Assembly (NCBI GenBank): GCA_035574455.1
Contig: DATLYT010000110.1
Span: 1-64,000 of the forward strand
Direction of reading: 5' to 3'
DNA length: 64,000 nucleotides
DNA from: DATLYT01 sp035574455
Lineage (GTDB): Bacteria; Bacteroidota; Ignavibacteria; UBA10030
In this document: positions 28,172-36,283 of the stretch, in pieces
Layout of the letters: the number at the start of each line of letters is the position of its first letter
How positions within the stretch are numbered: position 1 is the stretch's first letter
The notes under the pieces: generated by a model
The model's input: only the letters and a program-made list of their open reading frames with translations
Told to the model about the DNA's origin: nothing
Database searches by the model: none
Made by a program: the position numbers and the translations under genes

Positions 28172-28378
28172 TGTTCGCGTCTGGCAGGTCTCCTGGCTCA
28201 TGAGCATGACTGCAGTCGTACTCCCTTCCCATCCTTCGTGTACCTCCGGATAGTGGTTCTTCCGACTTTCTCATTTACAGTTGCGGGGCAGCTTCCGGTT
28301 TTCCGTCTGAAACGGATCACGGAATTCCCTTTTCATCCTCATCCCGATCTTAAGATCGGGAGAAGACACCAAACGCAG
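28172..28378 (-). promoter_or_regulatory. Cobalamin (B12) riboswitch aptamer
   Basis: The minus strand shows the hallmarks of the cobalamin riboswitch in order: GTTTGGTG near 28371, AAAAGGGAATTC near 28330, GCTGCCCCGCAACTGTAA near 28285, and the B12 box AGCCAGGAGACCTGCCAG near 28181-28200. A P1 helix can form between 28370-28376 (GCGTTTG) and 28177-28183 (CAGACGC) with one wobble pair. A further hairpin (ACATCGGC/GCCGATGT) separates it from the terminator. It is expected to switch off the btuB operon when adenosyl- or methylcobalamin is bound. Confidence 0.96.
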
Positions 28379-28404
28379 ATGAAAAAGAACAAATGACCAA
28401 CGCC

Positions 28405-28433
28405 AATATAGAGAACTTCTCTACCACAGTCAA
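28405..28433 (-). promoter_or_regulatory. Sigma70 promoter of the B12 riboswitch operon
   Basis: Minus-strand TTGACT (28428-28433), a 17-base spacer and TATATT (28405-28410). Transcription would start near 28398, just before the aptamer. Confidence 0.75.
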
Positions 28434-28440
28434 GCGGTTA

Positions 28441-28527
28441 CGAAGGGCTACCATAATGCCGCCGCCACCGCTGCTGTGATAATTTTGTTTGAACTTGTTC
28501 TACCAACATTTCGTCCCTACGGGACGA
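28441..28527. repeat. Dispersed repeat, 'ctaccataatgccgcc' family, copy 1
   Basis: GGGCTACCATAATGCCGCC (28446 onward) and CTACCAACATTTCGTCCCTA (28501 onward) recur around 35743-35870. This copy ends in a perfect 7-bp hairpin, TCGTCCC-TAC-GGGACGA (28511-28527), just downstream of the ggt stop codon. Confidence 0.75.
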
Positions 28528-28544
28528 CAAGGAAGGATAACTTT

Positions 28545-30254
28545 TCAGTACCCAATTGCCGCACCATCGGCATCGCGTGGGTCGGATGCACCAAGCCGCA
28601 ATCCGGTTTTCCAATCGATCATGATCCCCATCGCGCGGCCTTGATAGTCCCGCACACGCGTACGATGGCCAATCATCTGCAGCAGTCGCTCGGAATCCAT
28701 CGTCGTCGCGTACGGCTCGATGGTGACAACATTCGGCATCCACTGGTGATGAATACGGCCGGCCGTGATGGCTTGGGAGATGTTCATCTGAAAATCGATA
28801 ACGTTCAGGATGATCTGCAAGACGGTATTGATAATCGTGCGACCGCCCGGCGACCCGATCAACACCCAGGGTTTTCCATCTTTCGCGACGATGGTTGGCG
28901 TCATGCTCGATAACATCCGCTTACCGGGAGCGACGAGATTCGGCTTTGTTCCGATCATTCCGGTGCTGTCCGTTCGTCCCGGCACAGGGTTGAAGTCCCC
29001 CATCTCATTGTTGTAAAGAAAGCCCAGCCCCTCAGCCACGATTCTCGACCCGTACCAGTACTCCAGTGTGTACGTCACCACGACGGCGTTCCCTTCGGCA
29101 TCCACAACCGAATAGTGCGTCGTTTCCGGACTCTCATACGCCTCAGCCACTTCCTTCACATCGATGGTGGAAGCATGGCTGAGACTAATCGATTTGCGTA
29201 CTTCCTCTGCGTACGCCTTCGAGATCAGGCGACTGATCGGCATGTCGGGGTTGAAATCCGGATCGCCTAAATATCTCGCACGGTCTGCATAGGCGCGACG
29301 CATTGCTTCGGTGAGCAGATGCAAATACATCGCCGAATTATGCCCGTATGACTTCAGGTCATAGCCCTCGAGGATATTCAACATCTCGATCAGCGCCGTT
29401 CCTCCAGAACTTGGAGGGGGCATCGAGTAGATGTCGTAACCCCGGTAGGTTCCGTGCAGAGGAGTTCTTTCCTTCGCTTCGTACGCTGCGAGGTCGGCTT
29501 CGGTAATCAACCCGCCGTTCTTTTTCATGTCTGCCGCAATGAGCCGTGCTGTTTCGCCCTTGTAGAATCCATCCTTGCCGTAGCGTTGAATGCGCTTCAA
29601 GGTCTTGGCCAAATCAGGCTGCTTCCAGATATCATCGGCTTCGTAGGTGAGGGTATCCTTTTTGAAAAATGATTTGACCGAAGCAGGATATTTTTTGAAA
29701 TCTTCCTTCAGCGCCTTCAGGTCGTCCGCCAGGTCCCACGTGACGGCAAAGCCCTTTTCTGCAAGCCGCACGGCAGGCTCCGTCAGTTCTTTCCACGATT
29801 TTGTCCCGAAGCGCTTGAGGGCAAGGTCGAATCCCGCCACCGTCCCGGGCACACCGACCGCCAGATAGCCGTCGTGGTTCAGGTTTCGGATGTAGTTGCC
29901 GGCAGAGTCGACATACATCCGTTCATGAGCCGCCGCCGGTGCCTTTTCGCGAAAATCGAAGGCCGTAACCTTTCCGTCCTTCGTGAAGACAATCATAAAC
30001 CCGCCGCCGCCAATGTTCCCCGCTCCGGGAAGAACGACCGCCAACGCGAGACCCGTTGCCACGGCGGCGTCCACGGCGTTGCCACCCTTCTTGAGGACCT
30101 CAACGCCGACTTGTGAAGCGAGGAAATGCGAAGAGACGACCATTCCTTTCCGGGCACGGACGGGGTCTTTCGCACCCGAACGAAAGGCATACGACACGGG
30201 CGTCGCCGCGTTGAACAGCAGCACTACGAGGACAAGCCAGGACAATTTCTTCAT
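28545..30254 (-). CDS. ggt: Gamma-glutamyltranspeptidase precursor
   Basis: 569 residues, exported by a signal peptide (MKKLSWLVLVVLLFNAATPVSYA). The large-subunit start ASQVGVEVLKKGGNAVDAAVA and the GGGGFMI motif are typical. The autocleavage site is TTHYSVVD, with the first Thr at about residue 378 as the nucleophile of the mature small subunit. The glycine-rich GSPGGRTIINTVLQ motif binds the gamma-glutamyl group. The expected role is periplasmic hydrolysis or transpeptidation of glutathione and other gamma-glutamyl compounds. The length is normal for the family. It appears to be transcribed alone, with dispersed repeats on both sides. Confidence 0.96.
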   Translation of the reverse strand: MKKLSWLVLVVLLFNAATPVSYAFRSGAKDPVRARKGMVVSSHFLASQVGVEVLKKGGNAVDAAVATGLALAVVLPGAGNIGGGGFMIVFTKDGKVTAFDFREKAPAAAHERMYVDSAGNYIRNLNHDGYLAVGVPGTVAGFDLALKRFGTKSWKELTEPAVRLAEKGFAVTWDLADDLKALKEDFKKYPASVKSFFKKDTLTYEADDIWKQPDLAKTLKRIQRYGKDGFYKGETARLIAADMKKNGGLITEADLAAYEAKERTPLHGTYRGYDIYSMPPPSSGGTALIEMLNILEGYDLKSYGHNSAMYLHLLTEAMRRAYADRARYLGDPDFNPDMPISRLISKAYAEEVRKSISLSHASTIDVKEVAEAYESPETTHYSVVDAEGNAVVVTYTLEYWYGSRIVAEGLGFLYNNEMGDFNPVPGRTDSTGMIGTKPNLVAPGKRMLSSMTPTIVAKDGKPWVLIGSPGGRTIINTVLQIILNVIDFQMNISQAITAGRIHHQWMPNVVTIEPYATTMDSERLLQMIGHRTRVRDYQGRAMGIMIDWKTGLRLGASDPRDADGAAIGY

Positions 30255-30276
30255 GGAAAAAACCCGGGAATGTAGT

Positions 30277-30428
30277 TGAGAAACCTCTGAAAAACTCTCA
30301 ACACAATGTCATTCTGAGCGAAGTGAAGAACCTTCCCTTCACATCCATCCTGAAAAGCGAGATCTTTCGTCCCCGCCTTCGGCGGATCCTCTGAATGACA
30401 ATCTTTTTTCTTTCTTCAGAAGTCTCAG
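30277..30428. repeat. Nested palindromic dispersed repeat, 'GTCATTCTGAG' family, copy 1
   Basis: Outer arms CTCTGAAAAA (30285 region) and TTCTTCAGAAGTCTC (30412-30426) enclose GTCATTCTGAGCGAAG and, at the far end, GGATCCTCTGAATGAC with a CCGCCTTCGGCGG hairpin. The same layout recurs at 44567-44660, and part of it near 36008-36042. It fills the gap between ggt and ssb. Confidence 0.7.
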
Positions 30429-30508
30429 TAGTGAATTGAGGGAAACTTGTGTATTGGTAGCTACGGATGTACACTGTATCGTCAGAGGCTCTGATGCTAC
30501 GGGTAACA

Positions 30509-30928
30509 TCAAAACGGGAGGTCGTCGACCTTTTCTGCGCCACCTTCCGGTTGCTGGGAGGGCGTTGGCTCACCAGCCGCAGGTGCAGCACCTCGAGCAT
30601 CCAACATCACCAACTGGTCGGCTACAATTTCAGTGACATAACGCTTCACACCATTTTTATCGTCATAACTCCGGTACTGTAGTCGCCCTTCTAGATATAC
30701 TTTGCTTCCCTTTTTCAGGTACTCACCGCAAATCTCCGCGAGCTTGCTCCAGGCAACAATGTTATGCCACTCGGTTTTCTCTTGCACATTTCCACTTGGA
30801 TCGCGTCGCTGTTCATTCGTTGCGAGGCTGAACGTTGCCACAGCAACGCCGCTGTTGGTGTACCGCAGCTCGGGGTCCTTCCCTAAGTTTCCAAGCAAAA
30901 TGACCTTATTTACACTTCGTGACGCCAT
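30509..30928 (-). CDS. ssb: Single-stranded DNA-binding protein
   Basis: 139 residues from the ATG at 30926-30928, which has TGGAGG eight bases upstream; an upstream TTG in frame is less likely. The OB-fold starts [17 protein letters not shown] and contains [12 protein letters not shown] and [20 protein letters not shown] short Pro/Gly/Glu-rich linker follows, ending in the acidic tip DDLPF, which binds partner repair and replication proteins. A sigma70-like promoter lies about 60 bases upstream, so the gene is probably monocistronic. Confidence 0.97.
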   Translation of the reverse strand: MASRSVNKVILLGNLGKDPELRYTNSGVAVATFSLATNEQRRDPSGNVQEKTEWHNIVAWSKLAEICGEYLKKGSKVYLEGRLQYRSYDDKNGVKRYVTEIVADQLVMLDARGAAPAAGEPTPSQQPEGGAEKVDDLPF

Positions 30929-30985
30929 ATCGCTTTCCTCCAACCTTGAGTGGATGGTGACAGTGTCTGTAAAAACAACTTCGAG

Positions 30986-31014
30986 AAATTAGCGCAAAGG
31001 GGTGAGAATGTCAA
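30986..31014 (-). promoter_or_regulatory. Sigma70-like promoter of ssb
   Basis: Minus-strand TTGACA (31009-31014), a 17-base spacer and TAATTT (30986-30991), about 58 bases before the ssb ATG. Confidence 0.65.
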
Positions 31015-31061
31015 GCTCTTCCGGCGGTCAGGGCCATAGGTAAATGTTGACCCGGTTTCAT

Positions 31062-31949
31062 TTAAGGCGCGGCGCGAAAGGTCAACGCCACTAGGTGATG
31101 TGGGGTAAGCAGGAGGAGTTTGCCATTCTGCAACACGACATCACGCAAGGGTGCAAGGGGAACGCTTGTAAGAATTGAGGAGACAAACAGCTTGGTTGTC
31201 AGTTTTCCGTCTTTCGAAAACCAATAGAGAACATCATCCGTCACCACCAAAAACCCCTGGGCATCGACGTCGAAGCCGCGGGCGCCCTGCAACAAACCTT
31301 CGCCGATGGTTCGGACAACATTGCCGAAATAATCGAATTCGACGATGCGATGGGGTTCAAGAACGTACACCCGGTCATCGCGCGACACCAGGATTTTCAC
31401 GGGCTGCTGAAGCTTGCCCCGCTCCGACTCGATCCCCCCGAACGTGCGTTCCAACTGCAGTCGAGGGGTAAACTTGAGGACACGGGGATTTTCCGTCTCG
31501 AGTACGAACAGGTCACCCTGGCGCGAGAGTGCCACGCCCATCGGAAATCCAAACCGGACACGAGCAATGTTGGTGTCACGCGTCGTGAAGGTTGAGAGAA
31601 AATTCAGGTTGCGGTCGAACCGTTGGATACGGTGGTTGTTGTAGTCTGCCACGTAAAGGTTCAACCCGTCCGTTGTCAGACCGGTGGGTCGGTCGAACGA
31701 CGTCGTTCCCCAGCCAAAACCGCCGACCGAACGGGGTTGAGCAGTTGGACTGACGAAGCAATGCACACGATGGTCTTCCGTATCGGCAACATAGATCCAT
31801 CCCTGCGGACTCACGACAACCCGCGTCGCCGACGTAAACGAACCGAGGAAGTATTCTTCCTGGAGGAGGGTATCAGCCGGTGAGAGACCTTCCAGGTGCC
31901 CTGGACATTCTATCCCGACGAACAGCGCTACTGCAACAAGCGCTTCCAT
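31062..31949 (-). CDS. NHL-repeat beta-propeller protein
   Basis: 295 residues with an N-terminal hydrophobic stretch (ALVAVALFVG) that probably serves for export. The rest is a series of NHL-type blades: WIYVADTEDHRVHCF, NLYVADYNNHRIQRF, DLFVLETENPRVLKF and DRVYVLEPHRIVEF. These form a six-bladed propeller typical of binding or scaffolding proteins and some lyases; no catalytic residues are evident. Its start overlaps the 3' end of the GWxTD gene by 22 bases, so the two are co-transcribed and probably translationally coupled. The ribosome-binding site is weak (GGGATGACGA). Confidence 0.85.
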   Translation of the reverse strand: MEALVAVALFVGIECPGHLEGLSPADTLLQEEYFLGSFTSATRVVVSPQGWIYVADTEDHRVHCFVSPTAQPRSVGGFGWGTTSFDRPTGLTTDGLNLYVADYNNHRIQRFDRNLNFLSTFTTRDTNIARVRFGFPMGVALSRQGDLFVLETENPRVLKFTPRLQLERTFGGIESERGKLQQPVKILVSRDDRVYVLEPHRIVEFDYFGNVVRTIGEGLLQGARGFDVDAQGFLVVTDDVLYWFSKDGKLTTKLFVSSILTSVPLAPLRDVVLQNGKLLLLTPHHLVALTFRAAP

Positions 31950-33292
31950 TCGTCATCCCTGATCTCGCCACGTTTCGTAGAATGTACCAGGATGTATTCG
32001 CTAAAGCCCGAACGGTCGACAAAGACAAACTCCACACCGTTCTCGATCTGGTAGTAATGCCAGATTTCATGCGGCTTGGCGTTGCTCTGGCTGGGGAGTC
32101 GTTCGATCTCGTCCGGGTCGCCATAGAGAATGTACACCCGCCCGCGATCGGTCGTCCAACCTTCGCGCGTCTGGTTTCCGTATCGCTGGTTGGCAATCGA
32201 GATACGTTGCAGGTAGTCCGAGCGACGGACAGGATTCTTGCCGGGTTTCCCCTTCTCCACCTCGGCCCAGAACTTCGATAAGAATTCGCGACGTGCTTCT
32301 TCGGTCGTCAACTTCGCGAAGGTTCGAATATCCTCATCCGCCGCGACGTACTGTGCTTTCCGAAATTCTGCGGCCAACTCGTCGGCGGTCATCCCGGCCA
32401 GCTCGCTCGCTTTGAGCGCAGCGGCACTCACCTGCGTCGGTTGAATGTGGGGATTGTAGATGTAGAATGTCTTATTCGTGGCGTGGAGAACCTTCCCGCC
32501 TTCATCCAACAACGAAACGACAAGATGGTACTTACCGGAACTGACCGAGGCCACATTGACCATGCCGACATCGACGGCATTCCGCACGCCGAATTTCCGC
32601 GGCTTGGAAGTTTCTTTCACTACTTTCCTCGACCCGTCAATCACCTGGGATTTGAGTGCATACTGGCGGTTGGGATCAAGGTTATACAGCTCGAGGTAAT
32701 GAAAAACGACCGGACTACTCGTGACGCCGAAAACCAACGTGGCGTTTGGGACCACTTCGAGGGAATTCTTGTAAAACGCGTTGGTTTTATCGTCCGATGA
32801 TTTGATCTCCGAGCACAGTTCTAAATCGCTCAACGCCGGCTCGCTACCGTAGGGCTTCACCGAAATAGGAACGTCGATGCTGTCTTGGCGCGAGGGCTGC
32901 AAAGAATCCGTCGCAAGCACATGAAGCCGATACTCTCCAAACGGCAACTGATATCCCGCCTGGCTAATGAACGTCGAGCGCGTGCCATTCCCGCTCGTAT
33001 CGGCAACGGCAATCGGCAATAGCGACCGCTCGTGTTTGAGGACCTCACCCGTTGTGGCGTTCAACAGACGTACCTGCAGAAGGACGCCCCCGCGAAACAC
33101 TCCCCCACTCTGTTCTAACGTGACCAGCCGAGGATAAAACCCGTAGTAGACCTCGACGTATCCACTCTGCTGGTCATACTGGAATCGGGCATAATCCACG
33201 TTGAGCACGAACGAATTCGACGCCGTCTGAGCGTGGAGGAAGCTGGCACAGAAAAATAATGTCACCAGCAAACGTTGAACTCTCGTGGTCAT
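31928..33292 (-). CDS. GWxTD domain-containing exported protein
   Basis: 454 residues from the ATG at 33290-33292 (AAGGAG seven bases upstream, signal peptide ending FLHAQ). The frame continues upstream but without start-site support. The C-terminal part carries the family-defining sequence REGWTTDRGRVYILYGDPDE (about residues 375-395) followed by EIWHYYQ and VFVDRSGFSEY. The N-terminal 250 residues look like beta-sandwich domains. The biochemical role of the GWxTD family is not established. It lies between the PIG-L-like gene (28 bases upstream) and the overlapping NHL propeller gene, forming a three-gene envelope operon. Confidence 0.9.
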   Translation of the reverse strand: MTTRVQRLLVTLFFCASFLHAQTASNSFVLNVDYARFQYDQQSGYVEVYYGFYPRLVTLEQSGGVFRGGVLLQVRLLNATTGEVLKHERSLLPIAVADTSGNGTRSTFISQAGYQLPFGEYRLHVLATDSLQPSRQDSIDVPISVKPYGSEPALSDLELCSEIKSSDDKTNAFYKNSLEVVPNATLVFGVTSSPVVFHYLELYNLDPNRQYALKSQVIDGSRKVVKETSKPRKFGVRNAVDVGMVNVASVSSGKYHLVVSLLDEGGKVLHATNKTFYIYNPHIQPTQVSAAALKASELAGMTADELAAEFRKAQYVAADEDIRTFAKLTTEEARREFLSKFWAEVEKGKPGKNPVRRSDYLQRISIANQRYGNQTREGWTTDRGRVYILYGDPDEIERLPSQSNAKPHEIWHYYQIENGVEFVFVDRSGFSEYILVHSTKRGEIRDDEWKRLLQ

Positions 33293-33320
33293 CGCTGCAC
33301 TCCTTTGTCGGTACAATATA

Positions 33321-35672
33321 TCATCGTGCGAGGATGTTTGCAAGCAAGCGGAGGGCTCCCGCATGGATGTTCAACCACTGGTGCTGCAGGTCGAGGTCGA
33401 TGTACGAGAAGCGCCCCTGCCCCACCGGTTTTGAAACCACGAGCGGCGTTCCCGTTCGACGTTCTTTCAGAAGCACTTCCCAGTCAGCGGCAGGGTCAAG
33501 ACGAACGGTATTATAGCCGAGGCGGTAGAGCCAGAAGGACCAGTCCTCGCCTGTCAGATCGTTCAATGTTCGCAGAACCGGGTGAGAATGATCTATCACT
33601 ACGGAGGATTGGGTACTCAAAGCAAGGGACCGTTCAAGGGTTATACCGCCAAGAATAGGGCGAGCATTCCAGGTGCGGTCATCCTGTGGAAGAACCACGA
33701 CATGACCACCCCTGCGAGCAAACTCTTCAATCTCAGTACTACGCTCCCGAATATCGGGTACCAATGTCCATACTCGCTGATCGATCAGCAGCACGTCAAG
33801 GTCTCGGAGTTGTTCACTGAGATTGCCCGAAACGGCAATCATCCGCGCCGGAAGTCTGAGCCGACGCAAGGCATCCAAGGTCGGCGATGAGGAAACTCCA
33901 GGAATCATGCCGATCCGTTTCGTCGAATCCACACGAACCGAAAAACTCCGTACCACATACTGCGCGACCGAATCTTCACCGATCTTCAGCGGCATCAGAT
34001 AGCTTCCCTCCGGGAGCGGAGCAGGCCAGTTCAGCAACAGGGTGTCGGTCTGGGACGCCCCCTTCTGGCTCAGCCGGAACATATGACGCGAGGAAGTGAT
34101 GCGAACGTCATTGGCGTGGAGTGTATCGCGAACACCGTCACGCGAGTTATTCGTCAGACGAACGATCAACCGCTCGTCGGAAACCGTGTAGACAATCGGC
34201 GTCAATACCTCGATCGTGAAGCGAGGAGCAAATTGAAATGGGACAACTGTTCGGTGGACGAAATTTTCCTCTCGCCGCGCGGCTTTGTGAATAATAAAGA
34301 CATAGAATGGCCGGAACAGCGAATGCTCCTGGAGACCGTATTGCCCGTGTGGTAACAGGTAGGGTTTTGCATCTTGCACGACGAGGCGGTATGCTTCTTT
34401 GAGTTTCAGGGGGAAACGATTCTCCAACGCTTCGTTCAAAATCCAGCCCCGTCCGACCGCGGGGAAGAGAATTTCCGTTGTTCCGTTCGCGCTCAACCCC
34501 GTTACCGTATCGATCGCAAAATAGGTGATCTGATTGTCGGTCAGCACATACTCAGTATTGGTGTAGCGCACCGTAACACCAAGCAGAGCGAGGCGCAGGT
34601 TTTCGAGCCCCTCTTTCCACTGCAAGAGGACTTTGCGCTCGGCGGCCTGGGATTCGTACGCGCGGGCAAGCTGAACGTCTACGGCATCGATCAGATCGGC
34701 GAGTTGAGTAAAAACTCTCGATGAACGTTGCGGGGCATTGACCTTACCCGGCGACTGTACGTACGGACGCGTGAGTGCATCGATCTGGTCGGCAAGAGGT
34801 TTGAGGGTCGCAGGGACGGCTTGCGGTAATCCCTGGTCGGGTCTGCGCAGTGCGGTAAGACTGCGAGGATGGATTGCCTGATACCGCCTCGTCTGCTGCC
34901 AGAGAGAGCGCTGGATAGACAGCGACGCGTACTGTGCGGCGGCGTCATTGCCGATTGTCTCGTAACTTTTCTTCCAGAGCGGGTGAACGTCCTGAAGAGG
35001 GAAAGACAATCCTCGCTCAGAGCCATCCTCGACCAAAACGCGCCCGACTGACCAGAGGGGAAACGGAGGTAACTCGCGGGGCATTTTGCCACTCGGGTGA
35101 AACGAGAGGCGCTCAACAGCTCGAAGAATATCCTGTCGCATTCCTTCCCACCGGATACTCTGGCCCCGACTTTCTCGGTCGGCTGCAATCAGAATAACGT
35201 CGGGGCGAATTGTCGAAATTAACCGCATCAGTCGATACTGCACGCTATCACGAGGCCACTGTTGCCGAAGCTCTGTCGTATCAGCTACTGCCGCGAGGTC
35301 CGGCAGGTTGAGAAAATAGACCTCTCCTCCAAGTACTCGTAACGCACTCGCCGCCTCCTCGCGTCGGACCGCAGCGAGGTGATGCGGATACTCCGCGCGC
35401 AGGTCGCTTTCGCCCGCTTCGCCGTTGGTTACATAGGCACTTGTGATCTTCGCTCCTCGAGCGAAACGGAAATAGGCCAATGCGGCCAAGTCTTCAAATC
35501 CGGGCTGGAGTGCAATGGAGAGCACCTGGAGCCGGCTGCGTACATCCACTGCACGCTGATAGATTGCCTCAGGTCCCGTTTCCGGGAAATACGTCGTTGA
35601 CTTGGTTTGAGAGAAAAGATGGGGAGCCACAACGAGAATTGCGGCGGCTAAGAGGAGTTGAAAGAGACGCAT
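33321..35672 (-). CDS. PIG-L/LmbE-fold protein with lost metal ligands and a GATase-like C-terminal domain
   Basis: 783 residues from the ATG at 35670-35672, chosen for its signal peptide (MRLFQLLLAAAILVVAPHLF); upstream codons lie in repeat DNA. Residues about 48-260 follow the PIG-L deacetylase pattern (AYFRFARGAKITSAYVTNGE, RREEAASALRVLGGEVYFLN, LISTIRPDVILI). The zinc-binding HPDD motif is QPGF (56-59), and the distal His-rich motif is replaced by SRGQSIRWEG, so deacetylase activity is unlikely. Residues about 470-625 look like beta-sandwich domains. The end (about 630-783) resembles a class I glutamine-amidotransferase-like fold (LDVLLIDQRVW, EFARRGGHVVVLP). It is the first gene of the operon with the GWxTD and NHL genes and has no clear Shine-Dalgarno. 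Confidence 0.8.
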   Translation of the reverse strand: MRLFQLLLAAAILVVAPHLFSQTKSTTYFPETGPEAIYQRAVDVRSRLQVLSIALQPGFEDLAALAYFRFARGAKITSAYVTNGEAGESDLRAEYPHHLAAVRREEAASALRVLGGEVYFLNLPDLAAVADTTELRQQWPRDSVQYRLMRLISTIRPDVILIAADRESRGQSIRWEGMRQDILRAVERLSFHPSGKMPRELPPFPLWSVGRVLVEDGSERGLSFPLQDVHPLWKKSYETIGNDAAAQYASLSIQRSLWQQTRRYQAIHPRSLTALRRPDQGLPQAVPATLKPLADQIDALTRPYVQSPGKVNAPQRSSRVFTQLADLIDAVDVQLARAYESQAAERKVLLQWKEGLENLRLALLGVTVRYTNTEYVLTDNQITYFAIDTVTGLSANGTTEILFPAVGRGWILNEALENRFPLKLKEAYRLVVQDAKPYLLPHGQYGLQEHSLFRPFYVFIIHKAARREENFVHRTVVPFQFAPRFTIEVLTPIVYTVSDERLIVRLTNNSRDGVRDTLHANDVRITSSRHMFRLSQKGASQTDTLLLNWPAPLPEGSYLMPLKIGEDSVAQYVVRSFSVRVDSTKRIGMIPGVSSSPTLDALRRLRLPARMIAVSGNLSEQLRDLDVLLIDQRVWTLVPDIRERSTEIEEFARRGGHVVVLPQDDRTWNARPILGGITLERSLALSTQSSVVIDHSHPVLRTLNDLTGEDWSFWLYRLGYNTVRLDPAADWEVLLKERRTGTPLVVSKPVGQGRFSYIDLDLQHQWLNIHAGALRLLANILAR

Positions 35673-35742
35673 AGTGCTGTCTAAATTCTGGAATAATGCT
35701 TTGGTATGCAAGACAAAATATGAACGACCTTGCTTTACGAGG

Positions 35743-35870
35743 GCTACCATAATGTCGCCGCTACCGCGGCTACCATTCATAATGTTGTTTGGGCTACTAC
35801 CATAATGCCGCCCCTGACGGGGCTTCCATCTCAACGCTCTTGATATGCTACCAACATTTCGTCCCTACGA
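35743..35870. repeat. Dispersed repeat, 'ctaccataatgccgcc' family, copy 2
   Basis: Contains GGGCTACCATAATGTCGCCG, a second CTACCATAATGCCGCC and CTACCAACATTTCGTCCCTA, as in copy 1 at 28441-28527. The right half of the terminal hairpin present in copy 1 is missing here. Confidence 0.75.
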
Positions 35871-35875
35871 AACTA

Positions 35876-36116
35876 TTCTTTGCGCCCTTTGCGGTTATTT
35901 CCTTAACCGCCAAAAACGCAAAGAGCGCTAAGGTGAAAAACCAGCCTCTTTTTTCAAACGCTCTGCGTCGAAACGGCACCGGCAAGAGCCCTACACTGCC
36001 TTTTTTGAGATTCTTCGCTTCGCTCAGAATGACAAGAGACTGCGGTTCTTTGCACCCTTTGTGGTTAACTCCCTAATCGCCAAGAACGCAAAGGACGCTA
36101 AGGTGAAAAGCCAGCT
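35876..36116. repeat. Tandem pair of 'AACGCAAAG...GCTAAGGTGAAAA' repeats
   Basis: Two diverged copies (35876-35946 and 36046-36116) share TTCTTTGCxCCCTTTGxGGTTA, a gap, then AACGCAAAGxxCGCTAAGGTG and AAAAxCCAGC. Each copy is internally palindromic (CTTTGCG/CGCAAAG). Between them, 36008-36042 holds a fragment of the GTCATTCTGAG family (TTCGCTCAGAATGACAAGAG). No gene is present in 35673-36283. Confidence 0.75.
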
Positions 36117-36120
36117 ATTT

Positions 36121-36193
36121 TTTCCCACGCTCCGCGTAGGAACACTGGGGGAAGACGTCCCTTTCCGTTCAGACGGAGACCGTCGGAACGAGA
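36121..36193. repeat. Dispersed repeat, 'CGTTCC/GGAACG' family, copy 1
   Basis: CCCACGCTCCGCGTAGGAACAC, then CCCTTTCCGTTCAGACGGAG and CCGTCGGAACGAG. The same elements appear in the opposite orientation at 47628-47705. Confidence 0.7.
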
Positions 36194-36230
36194 AAAACAA
36201 AAGGCTGTCCCGAGCAATCGGAACAGCCTT
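36192..36230 (-). terminator. Intrinsic terminator of the TonB-receptor/PorV operon
   Basis: AAGGCTGTCCCGA pairs with TCGGAACAGCCTT around a GCAA loop (36201-36230). On the minus strand it is followed by TTTTGTTTTTC. Confidence 0.85.
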
Positions 36231-36241
36231 TGACATTCTGA

Positions 36242-36269
36242 GCAGGCGAAGAAGGACATCTTCGCCTGC
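36242..36269 (-). repeat. Perfect hairpin directly after the PorV-family gene
   Basis: An 11-bp perfect inverted repeat GCAGGCGAAGA/TCTTCGCCTGC with a 6-base loop lies 15 bases after the stop codon. It has no T-run and may protect the mRNA 3' end upstream of the terminator. Confidence 0.7.
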
Positions 36270-36283
36270 CACAGAGGGTTTTC

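Noticed and set aside
28138..28207. Longer btuB start inside the riboswitch
   Set aside because: The upstream codons overlap the B12 box and terminator; the signal peptide and GGAGG fix the start at 27982.
30298..30600. Minus-strand 100-codon frame between ggt and ssb
   Set aside because: It is composed of the palindromic repeat and the antisense end of ssb, with no ribosome-binding site.
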